Shown here piece after piece: positions 1-9,514 of a stretch of DNA of 64,000 nucleotides (position 1 is its first letter; each line of letters opens with the position of its first letter). Below the pieces are notes generated by a model. The model ran no database searches, was not told the origin of the DNA, and saw only the letters and a list, made by a program, of their open reading frames with translations. The position numbers and the translations under genes are program-made. Source of the DNA: an uncultured Desulfovibrionaceae bacterium (GTDB lineage Bacteria; Desulfobacterota; Desulfovibrionia; Desulfovibrionales; Desulfovibrionaceae). The stretch covers positions 1-64,000 of the forward strand of contig CASGAP010000003.1 in assembly GCA_949299515.1 (NCBI GenBank), given 5' to 3'.

Positions 1-1240
<1,240 letters not shown>

Positions 1241-1308
1241 TTTCCAAAAACTTTCTTCTTTTTCTGTCAATTATATATTTAGCTCGCCTTTTGGCTTGAG
1301 CGCAAATT

Positions 1309-1428
1309 TGGCTTAGTGTCCATAGAGAAGAGGGTATACCCGATCCCATTCCGAACTCGGAAGTCAAGCTCTTCTTCGCCGATGATACTGCAGTTTCTAT
1401 TGTGGGAAAGTAGGACGATGCTAAGCCT
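1309..1428 (+). rRNA. 5S ribosomal RNA
   Basis: A sequence of about 119 bases lies some 70 bases after the 23S gene. Its ends pair as helix I: GGCTTAG at 1310-1316 with CTAAGCC at 1421-1427. The interior contains the conserved CCGATCCCATTCCGAACTCGG segment typical of 5S rRNA loops B and C. Position, length and closing helix all fit 5S rRNA in a standard 16S-23S-5S operon. Confidence 0.95.
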
Positions 1429-1461
1429 TTTCTTTTACCCTTTGTTTGACTTGATATTTAC

Positions 1462-1486
1462 GGCTGACCCTGTGTCAGCCTTTTTT
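1462..1486 (+). terminator. rRNA operon terminator
   Basis: A 7-bp perfect stem (GGCTGAC at 1462-1468 with GTCAGCC at 1474-1480) closes a 5-base loop and is followed by six T residues. It sits 34 bases after 5S rRNA and is the natural intrinsic terminator of the rRNA operon. Confidence 0.85.
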
Positions 1487-1647
1487 ATGTATATAAAGAA
1501 CACTTATTATGTAGGTGGAATACAAAATCTTTGATATAAGACTGTTTTTTTTTGGGTATACAATTGATGTATTTGTTAATTACAACCAAAGAAGGACATT
1601 TCCATGAAAGGCTCTAGACTATCATTTTTTATTTTTGAAATACAATT

Positions 1648-2225
1648 TCATAAGAAATTTTGAGAAATTTTATTTCTAAGATCAAATCTAAAGTTACATC
1701 CTTTTAGATACAAAATACATTTTTCATCTGTAAGACCATTAAATTTTGCTAATCTTCTTTTGGCAGTACTCAAAAATCTTTTTATTTCATTAATGTATGA
1801 TTTTTCCCTTACAAATTCATTTTTATAGAGAAACACCATGATAATGGCTACAATTGTTTACGATAAGCTCGTTATAAGCTTTTCATACTTTGTATGAATT
1901 ATGAAATTTTCAAGGATTAATTTTTGAGTTATAGGCATCAATTCTTCATTCTATCCGTGAGGAACTATGTTTACAATAACTTTTCTTTCTTGTTTTAGAA
2001 TTCATAAAAAGGATTTTTTCCGGTTGCTCTACGTCTCCGTTTCTTTTGATTCTTTTAGGTTCGAAATAATTTTCTTTGAACTCAAAAACTCCTATTTCTT
2101 TTGTTGTTCCGAACGCTTTTTTCAAGGATAAGTTCTCTGAATTCCGTCAAATAATGATTGATTTTTTTGATTATTTTTAATAATTTTCTTATTGTCGCGG
2201 CTGTTAAATTTATAACAAAGCAGTT
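1648..2225 (-). pseudogene. Decayed IS1595-family transposase
   Basis: Three minus-strand segments in three different frames together resemble an ISXO2-like (IS1595) transposase. The first (2225-2098) reads like the recognition part, with a TAATIRKLL...FRELI pattern. The second (2092-1985) has ENYFEPKRIKRNG, matching the family's DESYFGxKRxxxxG block; the catalytic D has become lost or changed. The third (1839-1648) has INEIKRFLSTAKRRLAKFNG and a closing LKGCNFRFDLRNK, matching INGIExFWSxxKRRLxxFNG and HLKECExRFNxR. At least two frameshifts separate them, so the gene is dead. No terminal repeats or target duplication were identified. The rest of 1487-2319 is AT-rich with no further gene seen. 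Confidence 0.7.
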
Positions 2226-2319
2226 AATAATTTTTTTATTTTTTATTTACTTAATCTATTGAATTTCATTATGTTATTAAAATATTATTTAATCTGACAG
2301 AATTTATTTTATGAATATA

Positions 2320-3417
2320 TTAAAAGATGTATCCTTTCAGTCGATATTTTTCCAAAATAGTATAAGCTTCTTTTTCTTTTTCTTTTTTATAAGTTGTGAT
2401 ATTTGCTATACTGTTTTCCTTTCCTAAAAGATATGCATTAATGGCATCTGCTAAATATAGTGTTCGTAAAATTGCTCCTTCGGCATTTGCATGGTATGCG
2501 GTGTCATAGGAATAGGGTAAATCAAGAGTTAATAGTTTAGGATTTCCTATTAAGGGTAAATGAAATTCAGCAAATTTCTTTTTGAATTTTTCTATAGAAA
2601 TTGCGTTTTCTTTTTTTGATAAATTAAACTGAGAATTATTAAACATGACAGGAAAAGTGAATAACAGTTGAATATTTTGTTTTTTTAAAGTATCAGCCAG
2701 AAGTTTCAATTCATTAAATCGAAAATTTTTAATATGTTCTAGGTTAATATAAGAGTAGGTAACTGTTTGGGGTAGTTTTGATTTTTGATCCATAAGTATT
2801 TCGCCGTAGAAATTTATTGAATTTCCATAGTCATATTTGTCAGAAAGCAATGCGGACATATTTTTATTTTTGACATATTCGTCATATGTTTTTATCGGTA
2901 GTTTAAAAGTACATTTTTTTAGCCTGTTATAGTAGGTAGACATTGCTTTTAGTATTATTTGGGTTCTGTCCAATAAATTGAAATCTTTTAAATATTCGAT
3001 GCCCCAAGTGGTTAAATTTTCTATTTGCCATCTGTTGAAAATTTTTTCCGAACAATAATATGAAAATTCCAATGGCATAAGAACAATATCGTTCGGTTCT
3101 GCATACTTTTTTGCGAGAATGATTAAAAATTCCAAAGGCAGACTTGCATGCAGTCCTAAATTTAATACATTGTAGCGGGTTTTTTCCTGCAATAATGATG
3201 AACATATTCCAAACAATGAATTTGAACCGCTTATAACAATAATTTTGGGTGAACGGATTTGTTTGTTATATTCATTTTTTATGGTAATTGCGTCTTTTAG
3301 CCAGTATTCAGCCTGCGTATATAAAGGGTATTTTGCAAAAAGCAATATGAAAAAGAAAGATAAAGCGAATAATAAAAAGCTGATAAGAAAAAAAAGTTTT
3401 ATTCTCTGTTTGTACAT
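2320..3417 (-). CDS. SGNH-type (DltD/AlgJ-like) membrane-anchored partner of an MBOAT acyltransferase
   Basis: A 365-residue protein with one N-terminal membrane segment (about residues 6-28) and a large extracytoplasmic part. A GSNSLFG block near residue 60 fits the nucleophile block I of SGNH hydrolases. A late DTAYHANAEG segment supplies the Asp/His pair of block V. Such proteins accompany MBOAT acyltransferases and finish the transfer of acetyl or other acyl groups to surface polysaccharide, as AlgJ/AlgX and DltD do. The start at 3417 was chosen because AAAGGA lies just upstream; a longer frame would run into the MBOAT gene. The MBOAT gene ends only 11 bases upstream, so the two form an operon. 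The acylated glycan is unknown. Confidence 0.75.
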   Translation of the reverse strand: MYKQRIKLFFLISFLLFALSFFFILLFAKYPLYTQAEYWLKDAITIKNEYNKQIRSPKIIVISGSNSLFGICSSLLQEKTRYNVLNLGLHASLPLEFLIILAKKYAEPNDIVLMPLEFSYYCSEKIFNRWQIENLTTWGIEYLKDFNLLDRTQIILKAMSTYYNRLKKCTFKLPIKTYDEYVKNKNMSALLSDKYDYGNSINFYGEILMDQKSKLPQTVTYSYINLEHIKNFRFNELKLLADTLKKQNIQLLFTFPVMFNNSQFNLSKKENAISIEKFKKKFAEFHLPLIGNPKLLTLDLPYSYDTAYHANAEGAILRTLYLADAINAYLLGKENSIANITTYKKEKEKEAYTILEKYRLKGYIF

Positions 3418-3428
3418 AAAATTTCCTT

Positions 3429-4850
3429 TTAAAATTGGAAATAAATGAATTCTTGCGTGTTTTCTGGAGAAAGAAGTTTTAAGACGCATAAAAAGAACAG
3501 AATCCCGCAATATACCGTGAATCGTTTTGTTTTGAATTTACGCTGCAACTGCTGGGTGTTTTTCAGAAAAACAAAAACAAACAATACGGCAAGAATACCG
3601 AGGGCTTTTTCAGGATAAAGGGAATCTGGGGCATTTATTTCTTTGATAAATGTTTTGCTGAACAAAAAGCCGTGCTGAAAAGCAAATGCATCGCCAAAAA
3701 CCGCCAGTCTGTCTAAATCCGTTATTCTGAATACAATCCAGGAAAAGTTGACGAATAAAAAAGTAATACCCCAAGATACGGCAACGGGCAGCTTAATGAA
3801 CTTTTTTTCTTTCCATATTCTGTGTACGATTAAAGCAATTCCGTGCAGTATTCCCCAGATTATGAACGTTACGGCGGCTCCGTGCCAAATCCCTCCTATA
3901 AGAAACGTGACAAACAGATTGAAATAGGTGCGTTTTTTTCCCTTTTTGCTGCCTCCGAGCGGAATATACAGATAATCTCTCAGCCAAACAGACAGGGTAA
4001 TGTGCCATCTTCTCCAAAAATCCTGTATGGATGTGGCTTTATAGGGAGAGAAAAAGTTATGGGGCAGTTTTATATTGAAAAAAAGGGCACTGCCCACAGC
4101 CATATCGGAATAACCCGAGAAATCAAAATAAAGCTGAAACGTATAGCATAAACTGCCGAACAGCGCTTCCAAAAAGGAAAGTTGATCCGTTTTGTCAAAG
4201 CAATATGCAACAAAAGGGGAAAGATTGTCGGCGATAAGCAGTTTTTTGGCAAGTCCCAGAGTGAAAAACATAATCGCGTAATGGATGTTTTTCCAGCGTA
4301 TGATTTGATTGCGGACAGAATGAAATTGGGGAATGATGTCTTTGTGGTGAACAATGGGGCCGGCTATCAGCTGCGGAAAAAAGCAGATGAAACAGCAATA
4401 ATTGAGAAAGCCTTCTCCGGAACTTATATGTTTTTGGGTATAACAGTCGGAAAGATAGGCGATTTGTTGAAAGGTGAAAAAGCTGATGCCTATGGGAAGG
4501 ATAATATGAAATAAGGGAAGCTGCTGATTGAAACAGTAATTGATAACAGAAACGGAAAAATCCAGATATTTGTAAATAAAAATTAAAAGAATATTAAATA
4601 ATACGGACAGAATAAATATTGTTTTTCTGAAATTGATTTCAGAACACAAAATTTTGCTGAAAACGTAGTTTGTTACAATGGAAATTAAAATAACAGACAA
4701 GTTTGTAGGGTTCCAGTAACCGTAAAAAAATATAGAAGCTGTAACAATGACAGGCAGCAAATATTGGGTAAATTTTTTATACAGACAGAAATAATAAACA
4801 GCAACTGTTATGAATAGAAAAACAAAATATTCAAAAGAACTGAATACCAT
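3429..4850 (-). CDS. MBOAT family membrane O-acyltransferase (AlgI/DltB-like)
   Basis: A 473-residue polytopic membrane protein. The central FWRRWHITLSVWLRDYLY block and the later GGIWHGAAVTFIIWG block carry the conserved histidines of the MBOAT family. The length matches AlgI and PatA proteins. These pass an acyl group from a cytoplasmic donor through the membrane to a periplasmic partner, here presumably the SGNH protein encoded 11 bases downstream. The start at 4850 follows a strong AGGAGGG site; a start 13 codons earlier has no such site. No polysaccharide synthase is adjacent, so the substrate cannot be named. Confidence 0.88.
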   Translation of the reverse strand: MVFSSFEYFVFLFITVAVYYFCLYKKFTQYLLPVIVTASIFFYGYWNPTNLSVILISIVTNYVFSKILCSEINFRKTIFILSVLFNILLIFIYKYLDFSVSVINYCFNQQLPLFHIILPIGISFFTFQQIAYLSDCYTQKHISSGEGFLNYCCFICFFPQLIAGPIVHHKDIIPQFHSVRNQIIRWKNIHYAIMFFTLGLAKKLLIADNLSPFVAYCFDKTDQLSFLEALFGSLCYTFQLYFDFSGYSDMAVGSALFFNIKLPHNFFSPYKATSIQDFWRRWHITLSVWLRDYLYIPLGGSKKGKKRTYFNLFVTFLIGGIWHGAAVTFIIWGILHGIALIVHRIWKEKKFIKLPVAVSWGITFLFVNFSWIVFRITDLDRLAVFGDAFAFQHGFLFSKTFIKEINAPDSLYPEKALGILAVLFVFVFLKNTQQLQRKFKTKRFTVYCGILFFLCVLKLLSPENTQEFIYFQF

Positions 4851-5236
4851 ACACCCTCCTCTTTCAATATATATATATAGGAAAGTCAAACCAAAATTTA
4901 ATGTTATTAATGAGGAATAGTTATAAAATTTTGGCTTTGGGGTTGTTATGAGCTTTTAACCAAAAGCTGGCTTTGTCATGAAATGAGTACAGTACCGGAT
5001 ATTATATAAATAAAATACGATTGAATTTATTTTGTTTGGGTATGAAAAAAATGTACTTGCAAATTAGGGTGTGTTTTTGAATTAATGTTATTGATTGAGA
5101 TAAAGATTTTTTTGGTCGTTCTTATTTACGTTATTAACGGAGCTGAATCCGAAACATTCGGATTCAGCTCCGTAAATTCAGTGTAATGAGGGGGGGGCGG
5201 GGAGAATCATTTCCCCCGCATAAAAATAAAAAAAAA
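4851..5236. other. Intergenic region with repeat copy A
   Basis: About 390 bases lie between the MBOAT gene and the alcohol dehydrogenase. The only structure is the palindromic repeat copy A at 5137-5219. No coding frame with a credible ribosome site was seen. Confidence 0.6.
5137..5219 (+). repeat. Dispersed palindromic repeat, copy A (short form)
   Basis: A perfect 17-bp inverted repeat (5137-5153 with 5157-5173, 3-base loop) opens the element. It is followed by a conserved GTGTAATGAGGGG-like stretch and an AATCATTT-containing tail at about 5206-5219. The same order of blocks recurs near 6638, 53978 and 54900. This copy lacks the inner module of about 70-80 bases found in the long copies. 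It is too far from the neighbouring genes, and its stem is not followed by a T-run, so a terminator is unlikely. Confidence 0.7.
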
Positions 5237-5262
5237 TTGCCCCTGTGCAGCAGGGGCAATGA
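5225..5262 (-). terminator. Terminator of the alcohol dehydrogenase gene
   Basis: A 10-bp stem (5236-5245 with 5251-5260) has a 5-base loop. On the minus strand it is followed by a long T-rich tract (5222-5235). It lies about 20 bases after the stop codon of the dehydrogenase. Confidence 0.85.
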
Positions 5263-5281
5263 GCATTTATATAAAATAATA

Positions 5282-6337
5282 TTACAAAACAACAACGGGT
5301 TTAATGAGATCTTTGGGTTTGTCTTTCATAAGCAGCAGGGCTTTTTCCATATTATCGAATCCGTCGAAACGGTGAGTAATCAATTTTGATAAATCAACTC
5401 TTTTATGCTGAACGAGTGCGGCAAGTTTTTCCATTCTCAGACGACCGCCGGGCATTAAACCGCTTGCAATAACTTTATGTCCCATACCGCAGCCCCATTC
5501 GACTCTCGGAACTTTCACATAATCGCCTGAACCTAAATAATTGACGCTGCCGATTCTTCCGCCCGGTTTCAGCATGGTGATTGCCTGGGCGTAGGTGTCA
5601 ACGGTACCGCCTGCAATAATGACTTTATCAACGCCTTTTCCTTTTGTTTTTTCCATTATTTGTTCGACAATATCGCCGTTTTTATAGTTTATGATGTCTG
5701 TTGCACCGTATTCTTTGGCTACTTCTGCGCATTTGGGGCGTGAGCCTACGGCAAAGAGGTTTGCGGCACCATGAAGCGCAGCTCCTGCTACAGCCATTAA
5801 GCCTACGGGGCCTATTCCGATGACGCACACATCATCTCCGAACGTTACCTGGGCAAGTTCGACTCCGTGAAAACCTGTAGGCATCATGTCGCAGAGCATA
5901 CAGGCACTTACAATATCTACGCCTTCCGGAAGAAGAGCCATGTTTCCGTCAGCTTCGTTGACGTGGAAAAGTTCTCCGAAAACACCGTCTTTAAAGTTGG
6001 AAAACTTCCAACCTGCAAGCATACCGCCTGAGTGCATGGAATAGCCGGCCTGTGCTTCAATTGATGACCAGTCTGGAGTAATGGCCGGAATAATGACTGT
6101 GTCACCCGGCTTGAAGTCCTTAACGAGAGATCCTACTTCAACGACACGGCCAACGGCTTCGTGGCCTAAAATCATGTCGTGCCTGTCTCCTATTGCGCCT
6201 TCCCAAACAGTATGAATATCAGAGGTACAGGGTGATACAGCTAAGGGCTCAACAATGGCGTCCAACGGGCCGCACTGCGGGGCTTGTTTTTCTATCCAAC
6301 CTACTTTGCCAATACCAAGCATAGCAAATCCTTTCAT
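5282..6337 (-). CDS. NADP-dependent secondary-alcohol (isopropanol) dehydrogenase, zinc type
   Basis: A 351-residue medium-chain dehydrogenase very close in sequence to the secondary-alcohol dehydrogenases of Clostridium beijerinckii and Thermoanaerobacter brockii. The catalytic zinc ligands fall at the same positions as in that family: Cys37, His59 and Asp150. The Rossmann motif GIGPVG is followed by a GSR segment that in the family reads the 2' phosphate of NADP. The expected reaction is reversible reduction of small ketones such as acetone to secondary alcohols. The start at 6337 follows AGGAGG; the longer frame has no such site. The gene is alone, ends at its own terminator and lies between two repeat copies, which together with the clostridial resemblance raises the possibility of transfer. 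Confidence 0.9.
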   Translation of the reverse strand: MKGFAMLGIGKVGWIEKQAPQCGPLDAIVEPLAVSPCTSDIHTVWEGAIGDRHDMILGHEAVGRVVEVGSLVKDFKPGDTVIIPAITPDWSSIEAQAGYSMHSGGMLAGWKFSNFKDGVFGELFHVNEADGNMALLPEGVDIVSACMLCDMMPTGFHGVELAQVTFGDDVCVIGIGPVGLMAVAGAALHGAANLFAVGSRPKCAEVAKEYGATDIINYKNGDIVEQIMEKTKGKGVDKVIIAGGTVDTYAQAITMLKPGGRIGSVNYLGSGDYVKVPRVEWGCGMGHKVIASGLMPGGRLRMEKLAALVQHKRVDLSKLITHRFDGFDNMEKALLLMKDKPKDLIKPVVVL

Positions 6338-6422
6338 GGTAGTCCTCCTATATTTTATTGCGTATTTTAACCATATCACCGGCTTATATTTTTTGTAAAT
6401 ATTGTGAAAATTATTTTATAAT

Positions 6423-6632
6423 TCAAGATATTATATTCACATAGCCCAAAATGATGGATAATAGTTTATAATTATAAATAATTTGTATAAGTATTATTTC
6501 ACATAACGCAAAAATTATAAAAAGGGACAGCAAAGGATAACGTTTAACTAGGTCGGCATTATAATATTTTAAACCGTAAGGAAGTTGATTTTTTTCATTT
6601 AGGAAAAAGAATTTTTTTGTTTTCTTATTCAC
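6423..6632 (-). CDS. Doubtful small hydrophobic protein
   Basis: A possible 69-residue product from a GTG start, with one hydrophobic stretch (about residues 34-64). There is no convincing ribosome site, and the start abuts repeat copy B. The AT-rich composition alone could create such a hydrophobic frame. I do not recognise it and list it only as a possibility. Confidence 0.2.
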   Translation of the reverse strand: MNKKTKKFFFLNEKNQLPYGLKYYNADLVKRYPLLSLFIIFALCEIILIQIIYNYKLLSIILGYVNIIS

Positions 6633-6637
6633 TGAAT

Positions 6638-6734
6638 GTACGGAGCTGAAGCAGATAATTCGGTAATGCTCCGTATATTTCGGTTAATGGCGGTGACTGC
6701 GGGGAAATCATTTTCTGCAGAAAATAATTTAGAA
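6638..6734 (+). repeat. Dispersed palindromic repeat, copy B (short form)
   Basis: The blocks follow the same order as copy A: TACGGAGCTGAAGC and ATTCGG...GCTCCGTA form an imperfect stem at about 6638-6677. A TTAATGGCGGTGA stretch and a GGGGAAATCATTTTC tail follow. It is more diverged than copy A and also lacks the inner module. It lies in the 475-base gap between the alcohol dehydrogenase and the symporter, which otherwise holds only the doubtful frame at 6423-6632 and a terminator. Confidence 0.6.
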
Positions 6735-6755
6735 AAATATTTTAGTGCAATTATA

Positions 6756-6787
6756 AAAAAAGACCTGCATTTTTGCAGGTCTTTTTG
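6756..6787. terminator. Bidirectional terminator after the symporter gene
   Basis: A stem of at least nine base pairs (AGACCTGCA at 6761-6769 with TGCAGGTCT at 6774-6782) has a TTTT loop and A/T runs on both flanks. It lies 25 bases after the symporter stop on the minus strand. Confidence 0.85.
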
Positions 6788-6812
6788 GGTTGTGCATAAA
6801 AAAACGTTATGA

Positions 6813-8018
6813 TTAATCCTGCATGGGCTGCATATCGTTTTCTGCTTTGGAAACTGCCAAAGCGCCTGTTGCGTCGCCGAGCACGTTAAGAGTTGTTCTC
6901 ATCATGTCAAGAACGCGGTCGATGCCGGCAATGAGGGCAATGGCTTCGAGCGGAATGCCGACTTGGGTAAATACCATGGAAATCATGATAACGCCTGCAC
7001 CCGGAACGCCCATGGTGCCTACAGAGGCGAGCATGGCGATGATAACGATGAGGATTTGTTTATCAAAGGTAAGGTCAATGCCGAAAAAGTTTGCGGCAAA
7101 AATGGAGCAGACGCCCATATAAATAGCGGTTCCGTCCATATTGATAGTATTGCCCAAAGGAATCATGAAGCTTGAAACAGGTTTGGATGCGCCCAAACGC
7201 TGTACGCTTTGCAGGTTGCTGGAAAGTGCGGCTGCGCTGGAGGCACTTGAAAAAGCGATAAGGATAGTAGAGGTGAGTTCATTGAAGAAGCGTTTAATCG
7301 GGACGCCGGAATATTTAACGCAGGGCAGGTAGATAATAACAACATGGATAAGGGAGGCGATAAACATTACGATAATGAGTTTTAAAAGCGGAAGCAGCAC
7401 TTCTGCTCCGTAGGTACCGACCGTGTATGTAAGAAGACCGAAAACGCCGATGGGAGCATAAAGCATAACCATGGAAGTAAGTTTAAGCATTGCTTCGGCG
7501 AAGCTGTCGAAAAACTGGTGGATATGGTTATGTTTTGAGCCCAGTGAGCTTACGGCAATACCGAGGAAAATCGCAAAGAAGATGATTTGCAGCATATTGC
7601 CGTCGGTCATGGATTTTACGGGGTTGGTTGGGATAATGCCCATGAAAACGGAAAGCAGGGAAGGAGGGGTAACGGCAACTGCTTTGGCCGTATCCGCATT
7701 GAGTTCAACACCGCTGGCCGGCTGCAGGATATTGGCAACAATCAAGCCGATAGTAACGGCAATGATAGTTGTAACGGTATAATAAATAAGGCTTTTTACG
7801 GCAATTTTTCCAAGGCGGCTCACATCGCCCACAGCGGCGGCACCGGCAACAAGGGTTGTAAATACCAACGGAACAACCAACATTTTAATAAGGTTGATAA
7901 AAACATCGCCCAGAGGTTTAAAATATCCCGGATCAATACCGATATTGGATACGATAAGACCGCAGATGCAGCCTGCAATCAGGGCAATCAACATTTGACT
8001 TGTAAGGCTAATTTTCAC
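6813..8018 (-). CDS. Dicarboxylate/amino acid:cation symporter (DAACS family)
   Basis: A 401-residue polytopic membrane protein of the DctA/GltP family. The diagnostic blocks are a serine-rich hairpin (FSSASSAAALSSN), PLGNTINMDGTAIYMG with the sodium and substrate residues, and GVPGAGVIM. Members import C4-dicarboxylates, aspartate/glutamate, or serine/threonine with sodium or protons. The serine-rich hairpin reads SSASSAAA rather than the more usual SSSSGAAT, so the exact substrate is left open. The gene stands alone, with its own terminator downstream. An AGG-type ribosome site precedes the start. Confidence 0.9.
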   Translation of the reverse strand: MKISLTSQMLIALIAGCICGLIVSNIGIDPGYFKPLGDVFINLIKMLVVPLVFTTLVAGAAAVGDVSRLGKIAVKSLIYYTVTTIIAVTIGLIVANILQPASGVELNADTAKAVAVTPPSLLSVFMGIIPTNPVKSMTDGNMLQIIFFAIFLGIAVSSLGSKHNHIHQFFDSFAEAMLKLTSMVMLYAPIGVFGLLTYTVGTYGAEVLLPLLKLIIVMFIASLIHVVIIYLPCVKYSGVPIKRFFNELTSTILIAFSSASSAAALSSNLQSVQRLGASKPVSSFMIPLGNTINMDGTAIYMGVCSIFAANFFGIDLTFDKQILIVIIAMLASVGTMGVPGAGVIMISMVFTQVGIPLEAIALIAGIDRVLDMMRTTLNVLGDATGALAVSKAENDMQPMQD

Positions 8019-8063
8019 AGCCGACCTCCCACAAAATAGAATAATTTTTTATACGTTTTTTTT

Positions 8064-8816
8064 TTATGAATTTGCAAGAAGAGGGATAACCTCGGAAAAG
8101 ACCTTTTGCACTTTTTGGGTATTTTTTTTCATAACGGCTTTAATTTCTTCCCAAGTTACCGGAGCGATATTTTCGCGCCATGTGTCGTAATCGGTGCTCA
8201 TGGCAATGGTTGCGTAGGGTATTTCCAGTTCAGCCGCCAAAATGGCTTCCGGTGCCACGCTCATATTGATAATGTCCGCTCCCCAAAGGCGGAACATATG
8301 GGATTCTGCTCTGGTAGAAAAGCGCGGGCCTTCAATGGTTATTACGGTTGCTTTGGGGTGATGGTCAAATTTTAGCAGTTCGCATACTTTTATCAGCGCA
8401 TTGCGGATAGTTTCGTTAAACGGGTCGGCAATGTTCAGATGGTGTATGCCGTCTTTGAAATTTTCGTGAAATGTATTGGCGCGGAATCTTGTAAAATCTA
8501 TAAACTGATCGGGAATAACCAAATGGCCGGGGTGAATTTCTTCGCGCAGGGAGCCGACTGCCGTGCTGGAAATGATATGGGTGCAGCCGATTTGTTTAAG
8601 CGCGGCGATATTGGCACGGTTGTTTACGTGTGTAGGCGTTATGGAATGGTCGTAGCCGTGGCGGGAAAGGAACGCTACCTGCACGTTGCCGAGCGTTCCT
8701 TCTGTAATCGGGGAAGACGGTTTGCCCCATTTTGTATCGATTTCCCTGACGGTGACGGATTGGATAAGGTCGGTTTTTTCTAAACCGCTTCCGCCGATAA
8801 TGGCGATTTTAGTCAT
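8064..8816 (-). CDS. mtnP: S-methyl-5'-thioadenosine phosphorylase
   Basis: A 250-residue nucleoside phosphorylase. It splits methylthioadenosine with phosphate into adenine and methylthioribose-1-phosphate. The GGSGLE phosphate loop, TAVGSLREEI block and NMSVAPEAILA block match the MTAP/PNP family. The late TDYDTW segment resembles TDYDCW of human MTAP rather than the Asn-bearing motif of inosine/guanosine phosphorylases. The start at 8816 follows GGAGAA; a longer frame runs deep into the upstream gene. The coding region overlaps the aldolase gene by eight bases, pointing to translational coupling in the same salvage operon. Confidence 0.92.
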   Translation of the reverse strand: MTKIAIIGGSGLEKTDLIQSVTVREIDTKWGKPSSPITEGTLGNVQVAFLSRHGYDHSITPTHVNNRANIAALKQIGCTHIISSTAVGSLREEIHPGHLVIPDQFIDFTRFRANTFHENFKDGIHHLNIADPFNETIRNALIKVCELLKFDHHPKATVITIEGPRFSTRAESHMFRLWGADIINMSVAPEAILAAELEIPYATIAMSTDYDTWRENIAPVTWEEIKAVMKKNTQKVQKVFSEVIPLLANS

Positions 8817-9486
8817 AATGTTCTCCTTTTTTACACGCGGTGCATTGCTTTTTGCGTGCTTCCTGGCAGATGAAAGCAAGCTGCGCCTCAATATGGGCAA
8901 TGCTCATGCCGTATAGCAAAATCCCTTCTTCATGGCCGAGCATGGCTATTATTCCTTCCGAGGGATATTTTTGTACGATTGCTGTTATGGCCTGTGCCAT
9001 TTCCGGGGTTCCGTAGGCAATGTCTTCGGCCGTTGACAGAGCGTTTTTTTCTTTCAGCAGGCTGAAAAGCGGCATATTATGGATATGCAGCACAAAGCGT
9101 GCGCTTGAGCTTGCGGCATAAACCGCGGCGTGGGACATGGTTTCCGAACTTGCGGGAAGCGGTCCTATGCTGTAAACCGTATTGTTTTTTATATCTGCTC
9201 CGCATACGAGCGTATAGCCGTCAATGCCGAGTTCTCTTGCTCCGCCTGTGCCGCTTGCGGTGATAATGAATTTGTCTTTGCAGCGGAAAGACAAATTGCC
9301 GTATCCTATGCCGTTTTCGTACATTCCGATAAAGGATTGGTCAAAAATCCGGGTTCTGAACCTGTCTGTTTCCTTCAGCAGACTCAGCAGCTCTTTATCA
9401 AGCGGCAGTTCTTGGCTGTTCCACTCCGCGTAGGTATGGCTGCAGCGGAATTTTATGCAGCCGTCTTTGGGGGCGTTGTGTGACAT
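8809..9486 (-). CDS. Class II aldolase family protein of methylthioadenosine salvage
   Basis: A 225-residue class II aldolase/adducin-fold protein. Metal ligands of the fold are visible as HIH within FVLHIHN and a later His in LGHEEG; SETMSHAA supplies the segment around the catalytic acid. Lying between mtnA and mtnP, it should act on methylthioribulose-1-phosphate. Two reactions fit: dehydration by MtnB, leading to full methionine recovery, or retro-aldol cleavage to dihydroxyacetone phosphate and methylthioacetaldehyde by the Ald2-type enzyme of anaerobic salvage. No later MtnC/MtnD genes are present here, and the oxygen-dependent MtnD step would not suit an anaerobe, so the aldolase reading is favoured but unproven. 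Confidence 0.8.
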   Translation of the reverse strand: MSHNAPKDGCIKFRCSHTYAEWNSQELPLDKELLSLLKETDRFRTRIFDQSFIGMYENGIGYGNLSFRCKDKFIITASGTGGARELGIDGYTLVCGADIKNNTVYSIGPLPASSETMSHAAVYAASSSARFVLHIHNMPLFSLLKEKNALSTAEDIAYGTPEMAQAITAIVQKYPSEGIIAMLGHEEGILLYGMSIAHIEAQLAFICQEARKKQCTACKKGEHYD

Positions 9487-9514
9487 GAATGTATTGTGTC
9501 CTTCGGGGTTTTGG

